From NCBI GenBank assembly GCA_002633025.1, contig NMRB01002303.1:11199-75198 (forward strand): 64,000 bases of DNA, read 5' to 3'. This document shows positions 10,581 to 21,442 of the stretch, in pieces. The DNA comes from Notospermus geniculatus (taxonomy: Eukaryota; Nemertea; Pilidiophora; Heteronemertea; Lineidae). Position 1 is the first letter of the stretch, and the number at the start of each line of letters is the position of its first letter. The notes beneath the pieces were generated by a model. It searched no databases, was not told the origin of the DNA, and was given only the letters and a program-made list of their open reading frames with translations. A program made the translations under genes and the position numbers.

Positions 10581-10846
10581 AAGGGAGTAATAAAGAAAAG
10601 TGGAAAATAAGAAGTGGGACATTTTGGAATTTTGCGGGAATTTTTCAGTTTCTCAAAATAATAGGCAGACATTTTTTCCCCATTTTGAGAAATTTTCTTA
10701 AAATGACATGACTTTTCGTCTGATTTTTCGGGCGATATTTCTAAAAAATGGGAAAAATGTTTCTCCCAATTTGAGAAATTGAAAAATACGAGCAAAATTC
10801 CAAAATTTCCCACTTCTTATTTTCCACTTTTATTTCTTACTCCCTT
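10581..10846. mobile_element. Fold-back MITE, AAGGGAGTAAG ends, unit B
   Basis: Counterpart of 3747-4008, 266 bp. The left arm has small changes (gagtaataaagaaaag), while the right arm is unchanged. Confidence 0.85.
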
Positions 10847-11333
10847 CAGCGGATCCACTTATTGGAGTAGAAGATACGTCAATGTATCTCGATATCTTGA
10901 AATATCTTGCATTGTGTCTTGATATCTTGATAACTACATGTATTGAATGATGGCAACATTAGTGAAACACCAAAAATTCAGCGCTTATGAATTTTTTGGT
11001 ATCATTCTTAATTCGCCCATCACACTCTATTGTTAGTCTATAATTATTTCGCCCGATAATCTAGCAAATTAGATGAATCGATTGAATACTCAAACCATGC
11101 AGAATTTAAACACATGATGCAGTTGTATTGGTTTTATTTGATACCGAAGGCAACGAACTGGGAATTCTGCTTATCATATTGAGGAAAGGAGAATGCAGTA
11201 CAAAAGAGTCATCGGTGCTTTAAACTGGCACATCAGTCCCCACAGCAACAATCAATTAATCATCCAATCAATCATTTGGAATGAATTCTAAGAACCGGGG
11301 AATAGTGTATCGTGTCTAAAAGGCTTACAGTTA

Positions 11334-11538
11334 GAATTTCTCCTCTTCAGATATTGAATCGATAATTTTTTCTCTTCAAACATTGAATCGAGAATTTTTC
11401 CTCTCCAAATATTGAATCGAGAGTCTTTCCTCTTCAAATATTGAATCGAAAATGTTTCCTCTTCAAATATTGAATCGATAATTTTTCCTCTTCAAATATT
11501 GAATCGAGAATTTTTCCTCTTCAAATATTGAATCGAGA
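11334..11538. repeat. 29 bp satellite, about 7 copies
   Basis: Same unit as 4611-5018 but about half the array length. Point variants are more frequent (for example tctcttcaaacattg). Confidence 0.85.
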
Positions 11539-11726
11539 ACTGAACGCCAAATACGGCATTATATGCTCTATACAGACTGGACTAGGCGAAAGTATTGCAG
11601 CAGGAGGAAACCGGAGTGCCCGGATAACACCTGAACAGTCGGAGAGAGTCGCCGTGTCTATCACGTGAGCTGGGATCGAACCCGCAGTGTCAGAGGCGAC
11701 GGGCGTTGGTGATGTTTGCGCCACTA
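11539..11726 (-). mobile_element. V-SINE-like tRNA-derived SINE, unit B
   Basis: Counterpart of 5019-5204, with the same B box, the same CCGGGCACTCCGG core and the same truncation by the GAGAGG MITE. Confidence 0.6.
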
Positions 11727-12135
11727 GAGAGGTTGCGCAGCTTTCCGACTCCGACTCCGGCTTCAACTACGAGAATGAATTGCAGTCCGCTATGGACATC
11801 CTTGATAAAAACGATTTCATAGACGTTTGCAAATCGTAAAATGCCATACCTTTGTGGCAGAAAAATTTTGACTCGTAATCGGAAGTGCACGTAAATCCCA
11901 AATATTATAGTCGTGTTTCAAGTCGTAACGACTAGGATTACGACTTCAATATTATTTATTTATCCGCATTTCCGATTTATAAGGCCAAATTTTTCTGCCT
12001 TCAGTTTATGGTGTTTGACGAATTGAAAACTTCTATCAAATCGTTTTTATCAAGGATGTCCATAGCAGACTGCAATTCATTCTCGTAGTTGAAGTCGGAG
12101 TCGGGCTGCTGCCCGGGGCTGCTGCGCAACGTCTC
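11727..12135. mobile_element. Fold-back MITE, GAGAGGTTGCGCAGC family, unit B
   Basis: Counterpart of 5205-5611. A short duplication (gggctgctgcccggggctgctgc) sits inside the right arm. Confidence 0.85.
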
Positions 12136-12551
12136 GACTAGTTCGTTGCTTGCCACTCCAGTGTTGTTGGCTGTTTCGACTCCGTCGCCCTTTACCCAAG
12201 TAATGTCCGGCGTACGCATCACGATGGCCGCTGAGATAGGCACACATCCCGGTTATTTACCAAACCGATGTGATCAAGTCGTCTCAATGTTGATGGCTTT
12301 GGGGAAGGATCTCCTTCAGACTGATCGATAACTTGTTCATTTGTCTCTTGTCGATTCCCAAAGGAGAGAAAACAAGAGGCGAGACCGCAGTTTGTTCCAA
12401 TAGGAGACGAATTAGTGTATTAGCCGTTTGAATAGAATGATGTGAGGCGTGTTCGCTACTGCTTGCCGGTTTGGTTTGTCTGCCGAGTGTCTGGGATGAC
12501 TGGGGTAGCGTCTTTGCTGGCTGGGATTTGTCTGCGATGTCGCAAAGATAA

Positions 12552-12961
12552 GGCCACTGCAACTATTAATTCTGTTTAGCGGGCGAAACTTTCAAAAATC
12601 AGTTGTAGGTGCGAGGAATAAAAATAAAAATAAAAGTTGGCCAAGATATATTTTTTTCTTCAGAGCATGTTTTAATTGTAATGAATTGTAGAAGAATTGA
12701 AATGAATTGTAGGAGGGAAAAATAAAAATAAAGTCAATAAACAAACATGCATGCATGAAATATTCAAAGATAAATGATGTATTTCAGCTTGGAACATAAG
12801 TTTGTCTGATAAATTTATTTTTTCTGGTCTCCACTCTCCTCTGGGATTTCGGAGGGGAATTTGAAAATAAAAAATATGAAAAATCCATTTTTATTTTTAT
12901 TCCAAAAAATGGCAAATACAATGTCGGCTCTCCCGCTAAACAGATAAAAAATTGCAGTGGT
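12552..12961. mobile_element. Fold-back MITE, GGCCACTGCAA family, unit B
   Basis: Counterpart of 6031-6439. The terminal base of the right arm is changed (GCAGTGGT). Confidence 0.75.
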
Positions 12962-13259
12962 CTAAGCGACGTATCCAAGGACGTAAAAGTGTTGCAAACA
13001 AAACAAGAAAAGTAAATAGGGCCTAGTTACCGTACATTTGCCTAGGCACTTTGATTGTGTCTTATATTCGTCATTTGGCGACACTTTCATGATACTGACA
13101 ATAAAGATGGTGACAAAATGCCAACATTTGTGCACATAGATCCATCTTTTGTATAGAGCCACGCCTAAGCCCTCGAGCATAGGCCTACTCAAAAAATGCC
13201 ATGAACAATCTGGTCCTTTGCCCGTGTGGGCATAACAGCGAAAAAACGCCGACGGATGC

Positions 13260-13690
13260 CTTCTTTAGTGGTTATTGATAAAGAATTTTGTTGCAGCTAC
13301 ATGTAGCTCGACAATTTGTAGGAGGAGAGATTCCGAATCGTCCCGCTTAAAGACAATGTATCGCGGGTATTTTCGCGGGCCACGAAAATCATACATTTTG
13401 TTTGTTTGTGTCCAATCTTTTTTTGTCTTATGAGTAATTTGTTTGTGGCATACCCCTCTAGAAATTCTTTTGATAAATTCTTTGAATGGCATTCTTAAGA
13501 AGTGCTTGAAAATACACTACACAAAGTTGTTTTATAAGAAGGAGTACAAAAAACTTTGTGTAGTGTCGTTCTTTGATACCGAAAGTATTCAATTTGGTGG
13601 GTTGCCATGTCCCAAAAGTCCAAAATGAAAACATCCATGTTTACAAACATTGAATGTAAACAATGAAGTCATGATAGATTATCTTTAAAG
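13260..13690. repeat. Dispersed repeat with nested hairpin (unit B)
   Basis: Counterpart of 6740-7170. It has the same ACACTACACAAAGTT hairpin insertion, so the nested insertion predates the A/B duplication. Confidence 0.65.
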
Positions 13691-14481
13691 GTTACTTACT
13701 GTCGACATTCGTTTAAACCAAATTCCACCTCTTTTCAAGACTTCGTGTGATATTTACAGATATTTACTGCGTGTGATTTTTCAAACGTTGTGGAACTGAC
13801 GGGAGACGCCAAAATGTTTGATGAAAGGCATATTTGTAGAAAGAACTAACGCTTAAATGGCGCCGTTCCATTGTGGGAAGGTGTCTTTGTCAGCGGAGGT
13901 CGGGGTATGGAAGTCTGGGTGTGTTTTTGGGAGCCACTCCTTCCGGCAGTTTAGATAGACGCAAATGTCAAGATATAAAAGTCCTTTGAACACTGAAGCA
14001 TCGTTCGCTCTTTCGATATTCATAAAGGCCATGGTGTAGGCAGAGCGGCAGGAATGTTGTTGACGTAAGCTGTACCTCTGGGAGAGTCCCATCCTATTGG
14101 TGAACTCCCACGGCCCATCCGCCAAAAGGATGGAAGTTAACGTGAAACTCATCGGTCAATTGACACTTTTCCAATTTTTCAAAAAAGGAGAAATATTTAA
14201 ACCAACAAATGGCAATCTTACCAAGACTCGCCAAATAAAATCTGGGATATTGAAACCCACCCTATTACAGTACAACAGACGTATGTTGTTATTCTGCGGC
14301 CGGCGTGATGCACATACATGTAGGCCTACATGTACATGTATGAATTTCCCGCACGGCCCGGTAGGCTCGGGGGTTAGGTCCATGACATGGCTTCACCCTG
14401 TCCGAGTAGGCTTTTGGAAGAATCCTCGCTAAACGTTGTCGCAGGCCTAACCGGGCCATTAACTCAATATGTAAAGCCCCC

Positions 14482-14674
14482 GTCACATATCCACTCCGGG
14501 GCCCGCACGGCGAGTAAAAACAGACAGATTGCCCCTGATCTCCGGGGAATGAAAACCGTAGAAATGAAAATGAAAATGAACATGAAAATCGTAATGGGCC
14601 CGTACTGTCTCCAAAATCCACGGCAAGCCGCAGGGGTGGGGAAAATAGTAGACTACGGGGCCTGGTGGATATGT
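14482..14674. mobile_element. Unit B-only insertion of the GTCACATATCCACTCCGG family
   Basis: It begins GTCACATATCCACTCCGGGG and ends GGTGGATATGTG. The interior has CCCGCACGGCGAGTAAAAAC and a short GAAATGAAAAT repeat. It is absent from unit A, where cctaaccgggccactgcgaa leads directly to aaggtgcctac. It is a small relative of 61054-62278. Its outer bases are trimmed, so the target duplication is not visible. Confidence 0.7.
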
Positions 14675-15031
14675 GCCTACAGGTCGACATTGCGTCTTGA
14701 AGCAACTCGACGGATCCGTCGCAGATAAAAAAACCACCACGCGCAGGTCGACATTTCAGCGATTGAGAGCAACTCGGAGCAACTGGCAGTTACCTCGAAC
14801 AACACGCTCAACTAGCGGATCCGGTGTAGCGTGGTACGCACATGCGCTGTGAGTGCGTATAGCAGCAAAATTTCACGAGCAGCAATACACGTTATACCGG
14901 CAGGTCGGAGACGCAATCGCGCTCAGGTCGACAAAATCGGCAACTGATCAGTCACTCCGAGTTGCTTCCATCGCCGGAAAGCTAGTTGCCGCGAGTTGCT
15001 TCAGGACGCAATGTCGACATGTGGGCACCTT
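14673..15031. mobile_element. Fold-back element, family AAGGTGCCCACAGG, unit B, interrupted
   Basis: Counterpart of 8126-8393. The left end is cut by the neighbouring insertion. A ~76 bp segment (about 14828-14905, starting tgtagcgtggtacg) is inserted after gatccgg and ends in taccgg, giving a possible CCGG duplication. Confidence 0.7.
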
Positions 15032-15239
15032 AAGATGACGGATGACAAAAGGTCAGAAAGACACATTTTTTGATAATTTTTCTGATTTCACAGTTTTCCC
15101 TTCAATCTTTCCATCTAATCCGTCATAATCATTGTGCCTGTTGAAATATGCCAATGGCTAAACGACTGAAACAAATTTATATAAATGGTTTTATTCATCT
15201 CGTTATTGACGATGCCAATGAAATATTTGTATTGCTTTT

Positions 15240-15413
15240 ATGACCTTCAGCTGTTTTTCCAATCTATATGTGGCAACCGTCGAGATCTCGGAGTCGGATA
15301 CATTCGGGAATTTCCCCGGTGACCCATTAACGAATCTGATTGACGATATCCTGAACCACCGGGGTCTACGCAGTAGGGACCGTATGGCCGGCGTCTCTCT
15401 CTGGATGGATTGA
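15240..15413 (+). CDS. Possible small ORF or terminal exon, unit B
   Basis: Counterpart of 8609-8782, with the frame intact to TGA at 15411-15413. Two of the few substitutions change amino acids, which does not favour strong selection. Confidence 0.2.
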   Translation: MTFSCFSNLYVATVEISESDTFGNFPGDPLTNLIDDILNHRGLRSRDRMAGVSLWMD

Positions 15414-15859
15414 CGAGGAAACTTAATGCTTTCTAGTTTGGAAGCTGAAGGGCCGCAGTCAGTGCTGTTCCAAGTTGTTGGAATAGTGGGCACTCTGCTG
15501 TTTCAAGTCTCTGTCAGAAAGACTCAGGCATGAAAAAAATATTTTAAAGGGACTACGAAAATTTTTTCCAGCTTCGGTTATTACAAAATGCTAGTATTTC
15601 ATGATAAATTCCCAGTGACAGACAATTCACTTTTTCAAATAAGTGTTAATTACTGGCACCCAGACAAATCAGTCATCACCACACCATGGAGCATTCACCA
15701 CGTCACTGGGAACCTAATCAACATAATAGAGTACAAGCTCGCTCCATACAATACATACAGACACGGTTCTGGTATTACCATGACTATTGATAGTAATAGG
15801 CGAACAAGACAAAAAGGGATGAGCAAAAAATGAAAAGAAAAAAACAGAAAAAAATTGCC

Positions 15860-15945
15860 TCCTTCGAGCCGGATTCGAACCAGCGACCTAAGGATTACTT
15901 CACAACCTCTACAGTCCTCCGCTCTACCAACTGAGCTATCGAAGG
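15860..15945 (-). tRNA. tRNA-Tyr (GUA), intron 13 nt
   Basis: Intron 15896-15908. The mature sequence, A and B boxes and discriminator A are intact, and A-runs on the plus strand just left of the gene supply a Pol III terminator. Confidence 0.95.
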
Positions 15946-16317
15946 CGCACGCTAAATCCGGCGACAAAGCGTTACAAGTGCCTGAATTGTTTGTCATCAC
16001 AGGCCAATTCAAAGGGGACAATTGCTTGTAATTAATTGGCATTTAGCGCCAAATTCATTTGAACTGAGTACGTATGTTCCAGGACGTATAAGTATGTTAA
16101 CAAGTGAAGGATGTTCAGGGGGGTCAGTTCGCCTCCATCATTCAACCACACTCGAGTGAACGCCAGCCCGTTTATGGGAAAAACTGGACACTGCAACCTC
16201 AGTCATCGAAAAGTAAACACGGTTCTGGAATTACCATGACTATTGACAGTAGGCGATCAAGACAACAATGGGATGAGAAAAATTTACCGGTAAAAGAAAA
16301 AAACAGAAAAATTTGCC

Positions 16318-16403
16318 TCCTTCGAGCCGGATTCGAACCAGCGACCTAAGGATTACTTCACAACCTCTACAGTCCTCCGCTCTACCAACTGAGCTATCGA
16401 AGG
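16318..16403 (-). tRNA. tRNA-Tyr (GUA), intron 13 nt
   Basis: Intron 16354-16366, identical to that of the gene at 15860. Mature sequence intact. 458 bp from the previous gene. Confidence 0.95.
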
Positions 16404-16799
16404 CGCACGCTAAATCCGGCGACAAAGCGTTACAAGTGCCTGAATTGTTTGTCATCACAGGCCAATTCAAAGGGGACAATTGCTTGTAATTAATTGTAAA
16501 TTAGGGTTCTTAGATTCATTTAAACTGAGTACGCATGTTCCAGGACGTATATGTTAACGAGTGAAGGATGTTCAGGGGGTCAGTTGGCCTCCATCAACCC
16601 CACAGAAAATGTGATCTCCAGTGAACGCCAGCCCGTAATGGGAAAAAGAACTCGACACCGGAACCTCAGCGGTGACAGCGTGGGCATTGAATGAATTGAA
16701 ATACTCTGCGGGTCATCAAAAGGTAAACACCGTAATAGGCGAACAAGACAAAAAAGGATGAGAAAAAATGAAAAGAAAAAAAAACAGAAAAATTTAAAC

Positions 16800-16885
16800 T
16801 CCTTCGAGCCGGATTCGAACCAGCGACCTAAGGATTACTTCGACACCTCTACAGTCCTCCGCTCTACCAACTGAGCTATCGAAGG
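16800..16885 (-). tRNA. tRNA-Tyr (GUA), intron 13 nt
   Basis: Intron 16836-16848, one base different from the previous copy. Mature sequence and discriminator A intact. Confidence 0.95.
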
Positions 16886-17315
16886 CGCACGCTAAACTTG
16901 GCGACAAAGCATTACCAGTGCTGTCCGCCGTCATATGTAGGCCAATCAAAGGGGACAATTGCTTGTAATTAATTGTAAATTAGGGCCAAATTCATTTGAA
17001 CTGAGTACGTATGTTCCAGGACGTACATGTATGTTAACAAGTGAAGGATGTTCAGGGGGTCAGTTCGCCTCCATCAACCCCACAGAAAAGGTGATCTCCA
17101 GTCCCGTCTCCAGTGAACGCCAGCCCGTATTTATGAGAAAAAGAACTCGACACCGGACCTCAGCGGTGACAGCTGAGCGTGGGCATTGAATGATTTGAAA
17201 TACTCTGCGGGTCATCAAAAAGTACACACGGATCTGGGATTACCATGACAGTAAAGGAGAACAAGACAAAAAGGGATGAGAAAAAATGAAAAGAAAAAAC
17301 AGAAAAAAAGTCACG

Positions 17316-17401
17316 ACCTTCGAGCCGGATTCGAACCAGCGACCTAAGGATTACTTCTACACCTCTACAGTCCTCCGCTCTACCAACTGAGCTATCGAAG
17401 G
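17316..17401 (-). tRNA. tRNA-Tyr (GUA), discriminator changed
   Basis: Intron 17352-17364. The body matches the family, but the base preceding ccttcg on the plus strand is a, so the discriminator (position 73) is T. Eukaryotic tyrosyl-tRNA synthetase normally reads A73 as an identity element, so charging may be weaker. Confidence 0.9.
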
Positions 17402-17800
17402 CGCACGCAAATCCGGCGACAAAGCAGTACCAGTGCTTCAATTGTCTGCCATCATTAGGTAGGCCAATTCAAAGGGGACAATTGCTTGTAATTAATGTAA
17501 TTTAGGGCCAAATTAATTTGAACTGAGTATGTATGTTCCAGGACGCATAATCTAGTGAAGGGGGTCAGTTCGCCGCCATCAACCCCACAGAAAAGGTGAT
17601 CTCCAGTGAACGCCAGCGCGTAATGGGAAAAAGAACTCGACACTGACCTCAGTGGTGACAGCGTGGACATTGAATGAATTGAAATACTCTGCGGGTCATC
17701 AAGAAGAAAACACGGTTCTGGAATTACGATGGCAGTAATAGGCGAACAAGATAAAAAGGGTGAGAAAAAAAATAAAAATAAAAAAACCAGAAAAGTGAAC

Positions 17801-17889
17801 TCCTTCGAGCCGGATTCGAACCAGCGACCTAAGGATTACCTCGCAAACACTACTACAGTCCTCCGCTCTACCAACTGAGCTATCGAAGG
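17801..17889 (-). tRNA. tRNA-Tyr (GUA), longer intron of 16 nt
   Basis: Intron 17837-17852, the longest in the array. Mature sequence and discriminator A intact. Confidence 0.95.
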
Positions 17890-18383
17890 CGCACGCACAT
17901 TCTCGCGACAAAGCAGTTCTAGTTAGTGCTTCAATAAGCGATTTCGTAGTTACAACTGCGCATGCCCAGGCAGAGCCCCAGCGCGGTCAGAGGTCAAGCG
18001 GCCGCACTTCGATGAACACCATGAAAAGACCCAATTTAAGGCTTAAAATCATTGTCCAGATCAGATTCTGGTGGATATGTGACAACAGTACAGAAGAATG
18101 ATTATAAACAATTTTTCGGTTGTGTCCTGATCGCACAAGTGTTAGATATGGCAAAGATTTTTGTGCAAAATGACTTTGAAAACGGCCTGGTTTGCGTGCT
18201 TCGCTGTGTGTAAATGTACGTCCACGCGGTTCTGTTTAAACTGATTGACCTCTGACCCGAAGGAGGTCTGAGCATGCGCAGTTTGTGTTTCATAACATCG
18301 AGAGACCGGATACCAGTCTATAGTAACTATTTGTGTGCCATAATAGGCCAAAAAATGAAAAGAAAAAACAGAAAAAAGTAAGC

Positions 18384-18468
18384 TCCTTCGAGCCGGATTC
18401 GAACCAGCGACCTAAGGATCCTTCCCAACACCTACAGTCCTCCGCTCTACCAACTGAGCTATCGAAGG
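18384..18468 (-). tRNA. tRNA-Tyr (GUA), divergent 12 nt intron
   Basis: Intron 18420-18431, whose sequence differs clearly from the usual one. Mature sequence intact. The 5' flank begins aacacgctgaaatc rather than cgcacgctaaatcc. The gene is set off from its neighbours by unique DNA on its right-to-left downstream side. Confidence 0.93.
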
Positions 18469-18562
18469 AACACGCTGAAATCGGCGACAAAGCAGTACTA
18501 GTGCTTCAATTGTCTGCCATCACAGGCCAAAAAATGAAAAGAAAAAAACAGAAAAAGTTAAC

Positions 18563-18648
18563 TCCTTCGAGCCGGATTGGAACCAGCGACCTAAGGATTA
18601 CTTCTACACTTCTACAGTCCTCCGCTCTACCAACTGAGCTATCGAAGG
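18563..18648 (-). tRNA. tRNA-Tyr (GUA), T-loop/B-box mutation
   Basis: Intron 18599-18611. The T-arm reads GGTTCCAATCC on the minus strand instead of GGTTCGAATCC, which changes position 57 in the T-loop and a near-invariant B-box base. This would be expected to lower TFIIIC binding and T-loop folding. Possibly a decaying copy. Confidence 0.85.
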
Positions 18649-18810
18649 CGCACGCTAAATCCGGCGACAAAGTACTATGTACTAGTGTTTCAATCGTCGG
18701 TCATCATAGGCCAATTCAAAGGGGACAATGGCTTGTCATATTGTGAAATTAGGGCCAAATTCGCACGTTGCAGGACGCATAAGCAGTTAGAGTGTGAGAA
18801 TATCTACTGT

Positions 18811-19180
18811 TGTTACACCTGTTGAAAATACCCGTGTTTTTCCAGACCCGTGTCAATTCCGTGTGTCCTAAAAGCCCGGCGAGAGGTCACACTACGTTGT
18901 AGTTAAGTAACCCGGCGACAGGGGCGCTGCATGCACTGACTCTTCGGTCATTTCTGTATTGGCACACATGGTTGGAGGCGCGAAAACGACGTCACTTAAT
19001 AATGGCTGCGCCATATCTGTAGCCGTGCTAAGAACTAACGAAAACACGGGGATTTCGAAAGCATGGCGAGCTTGCCGTGTTTCAAAAACCCGTGTTTTTC
19101 AGACACGGGTTTCTTGAAGCCCGGCAATTCATAGGTGTGACCGCAAAAACCCGGGGATTTTATGTAGTGTAACCACGGCT
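18811..19180. mobile_element. Fold-back element rich in CCCGTGTTTTTC words, copy 1
   Basis: The right end is GTGTAACCACGGC and the left is ...TACACCTGTTGAAAATACCC. The interior repeats CCCGTGTTTTTC, AGCCCGGCGA and their complements. Copies: 21073-21442 (same orientation) and 59016-59400 (reverse). Confidence 0.75.
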
Positions 19181-19620
19181 TATGTTCGGGGGGGGGGGCA
19201 GTTTGTCTCCATCAACCCCACAGAATTCCCTCGTGGAAAAGGTGGATCTCACGGGTGGATCTCTAGTGAACGCCAGCCCGTAATGGGAAAGAAGAACTTG
19301 ACCGGCATCGGCAAACTTTTTATTCCAGTGATGTTGCTACCCCGCGCCACTAGCAGCTTATTAATGGAGCAATCGACTCCTAATATGACCACAGCCGATC
19401 TTCTTTTTTGCAGCTCATCACCCGAGCGATATTCATCGTGCTATCGAAGCTACAGCCGTGGTCAGTGAGGAGAAATGCATACATAATGAAACGGCAGCTT
19501 TCTGTCCAACTCCCACGGGCAGTTTAACTGATGGAGTGCCAGATCAAGCAATACATTTGCAACCCACTCCAATTTANGGGGGGCGGACTCCCTGTATCAC
19601 CTTGACGGGAGAAACAAAAT
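19181..19620. other. Short gene-free stretch
   Basis: This holds a fragment of the tRNA-array spacer (about 19200-19290, tttgtctccatcaacccca and gtgaacgccagcccgtaat). There is one ambiguous base at 19577 inside a G-run context. Confidence 0.4.
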
Positions 19621-19624
19621 ATTA

Positions 19625-19716
19625 GGGAGGTTTCACCAGATTTTATATTGCATTTTCGGTACAAAAATAACGTTGTCGTTAACGTTTACGTTTATCGTTT
19701 GATTTCTAAACCTCCC
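19625..19716. mobile_element. Internally deleted MITE, GGGAGGTTT-1 family
   Basis: Keeps GGGAGGTTT at the left and the full right arm to AACCTCCC, flanked by TA, but most of the left arm is missing (92 bp against ~149 bp). Confidence 0.8.
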
Positions 19717-19718
19717 TA

Positions 19719-20223
19719 TTAGGTCCGAGCGTCCCACGTAACCATATCAGACCGTCCTCATTTCCAATTTACTGTGTCACAGACGTGACAAGGCAAGTAG
19801 ATGGCGTATTAATGCCTTCCTGATTAGAACAGAGGCGAACCTGTGTCGGCAACAGCCATGCCGCCGTGTTTCCGATCTTTGGCTGTGCTTGGTTGTGTTA
19901 GTGGTGGTTTGCATCTCCGGCTTTGCTGAGGGATACTAAGGGGAAGAAGGGGCAGCTGGTTGTTCATCTGGGATGCCAAAAAATCGCATTTCCACATAAT
20001 AGGAGCAGTCAGCCGCGCGTAGTGCCAAAAGATGGCAGCAAAGTTCTAGCGGACCAATACACGGGAATATCCACGTGATTGGTGCTCGATCAAGAATGAA
20101 TGGGTCCGCTATATGCATTGAATTGGGCCGTAGTGACACCTATTGGTCAACTCACTGACAGCTCCTTTTAGGCAACATTTTCTGAGAGAGGTCCCCAGTT
20201 TGTGCATTTGGCGCTCGTCAGGA
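19719..20223. other. Gene-free stretch
   Basis: No exon, repeat or RNA gene is recognised. Confidence 0.4.
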
Positions 20224-20228
20224 TGCAT

Positions 20229-20590
20229 CAGGGGCGTCGGAGCGTTTTGCCTATGGATGTCGTCTGGGGGGGGGGGTGAATTTTGCAATGGAACTGGGGA
20301 GCCTCACGCGACAAAGAAAGGTGCATGACACCAGCGCCGAAGGCGCGAAGCCGCAGCGGGGAGGTCTGGGGGTCCTCCCCCAGAAAAATTTTACGATCAA
20401 ACACCCTTAGATGCGATTTCCTGGCATCTGACAGCAGATTATAGCATCTGCAATACCATATTTTTGGGCGATTTTTATTTGACGTGCGTTTGCTCTGTGC
20501 CTTTGACCCGATGTTAAAAACACAACATTTTCAGCAAAAAAGTGAGGGGGCTATAGCCAACCCAGCGCCCCCCCTGCTCCGACGCCCCTG
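20229..20590. mobile_element. hAT-like element with 5 bp target duplication
   Basis: Terminal inverted repeat CAGGGGCGTCGGAGC ... GCTCCGACGCCCCTG, flanked directly by TGCAT on both sides (20224-20228, 20591-20595). The interior contains GGTCCTCCCCCAGAAAAATT and AGATGCGATTTCCTGGCATC, shared in inverted order with 1458-1710. 362 bp, no coding capacity. hAT assignment is from the CAGGGGCG ends; 5 bp duplications are less usual than 8 bp. Confidence 0.75.
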
Positions 20591-20595
20591 TGCAT

Positions 20596-21072
20596 GTCCA
20601 TTACTTCTGAACATCAGGAAACACGCCCCCGCCAGGAAAAGCTAGATACGGCCCTGGCTTATTGAGGCAGACTAGCGGATGTCTGTGATTCCGCACACTA
20701 ATAAACGAAATAACCACAATGGCAGTCAAGAGTCGTGGATGAGATTGTGTTGGAAATCGGTGAAGGCGCAGCGTCCACTTCATCAAAGGAGGAAGAGATT
20801 GGACCGGACCTATCACAATGGTTTCATCTTGATATCATGTGTATTCCTTGAGACTGTCCGTGTTGGCCATCTCGAGAATGTTGGTCAATACTGAATATGG
20901 GTATCCTTGTATCAAAAGTCGGTTACCACTGCAATTAACCCCGCCACCTGCTGATGTCGATTGCTTCGTAAGCGGAATGTCGACTACAACGTGGGCGTCA
21001 CAGGGTAGAGCGATTGGTGTCCTGTCGTTTAGCCCGCTGAACTAGGAGCCGTGCTGTAAAATAACAATAACT
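20596..21072. other. Gene-free stretch
   Basis: No convincing exon. Open frames near 20679-20894 and 20601-20816 overlap on opposite strands without motifs. Confidence 0.4.
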
Positions 21073-21442
21073 ACGGTACACCTGTTCAAAATACCCGTGT
21101 TTTTCCAGACCCGTGTCAAACCCGTGTGTGCGAAAATCCCGGTGAGAGGTCACACCACTACATTGTAGTTAAGTAGCCCGACGACAGGTGCGCTGCATAC
21201 ACTGACTCTTCGGTCATTTCTTTATTGGCAGACATTGTTCGAGGCGCGAAACGACGTCACTTAATGGCTACGCCATCTGTAGCCGTGCTAAGAACTAACG
21301 AAACACGGGGGATTTCGAAAATCACGGCGAGCTTGCCGTGTTCCAAAAACCCGTGTTTTTCAGACACGGGTTTCTTGAAGCCCGGCACTTCATAGGTGTG
21401 ACCGCAAAAAACCCCGGGGATTTTATGTAGTGTAACCACGGC
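21073..21442. mobile_element. Fold-back element rich in CCCGTGTTTTTC words, copy 2
   Basis: Left end CGGTACACCTGTTCAAAATA after TA, right end TAGTGTAACCACGGC before TA. The two ends are imperfect inverted repeats. Closely similar to 18811-19180. Confidence 0.78.

Larger units (their letters stand above)
10082..15540. repeat. Tandem duplication unit B (5.5 kb)
   Basis: Collinear with 3255-8902. It opens with G15 (10082-10096) where unit A has G5 (3255-3259), directly after the 5' end of a tRNA-Tyr gene. Relative to A it lacks the MITE at 4054-4173, has half the number of 29 bp satellite units, and carries extra DNA at 14482-14674 and about 14828-14905. Confidence 0.9.
15541..18780. repeat. 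Tandem array of tRNA-Tyr repeat units and spacers
   Basis: Seven tRNA-Tyr genes are embedded in related ~460-580 bp units (one short 179 bp step). Recurring spacer pieces are GGCGACAAAGC, AGGCCAATTCAAAGGGGACA, GTATGTTCCAGGACGTATAA, GTGAAGGATGTTCAGGGGG and CTCTGCGGGTCATCAAAA. The same spacer parts surround the three genes at 9228-10081. Between 17930 and 18350 about 420 bp of unrelated sequence interrupts the pattern. Confidence 0.85.
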
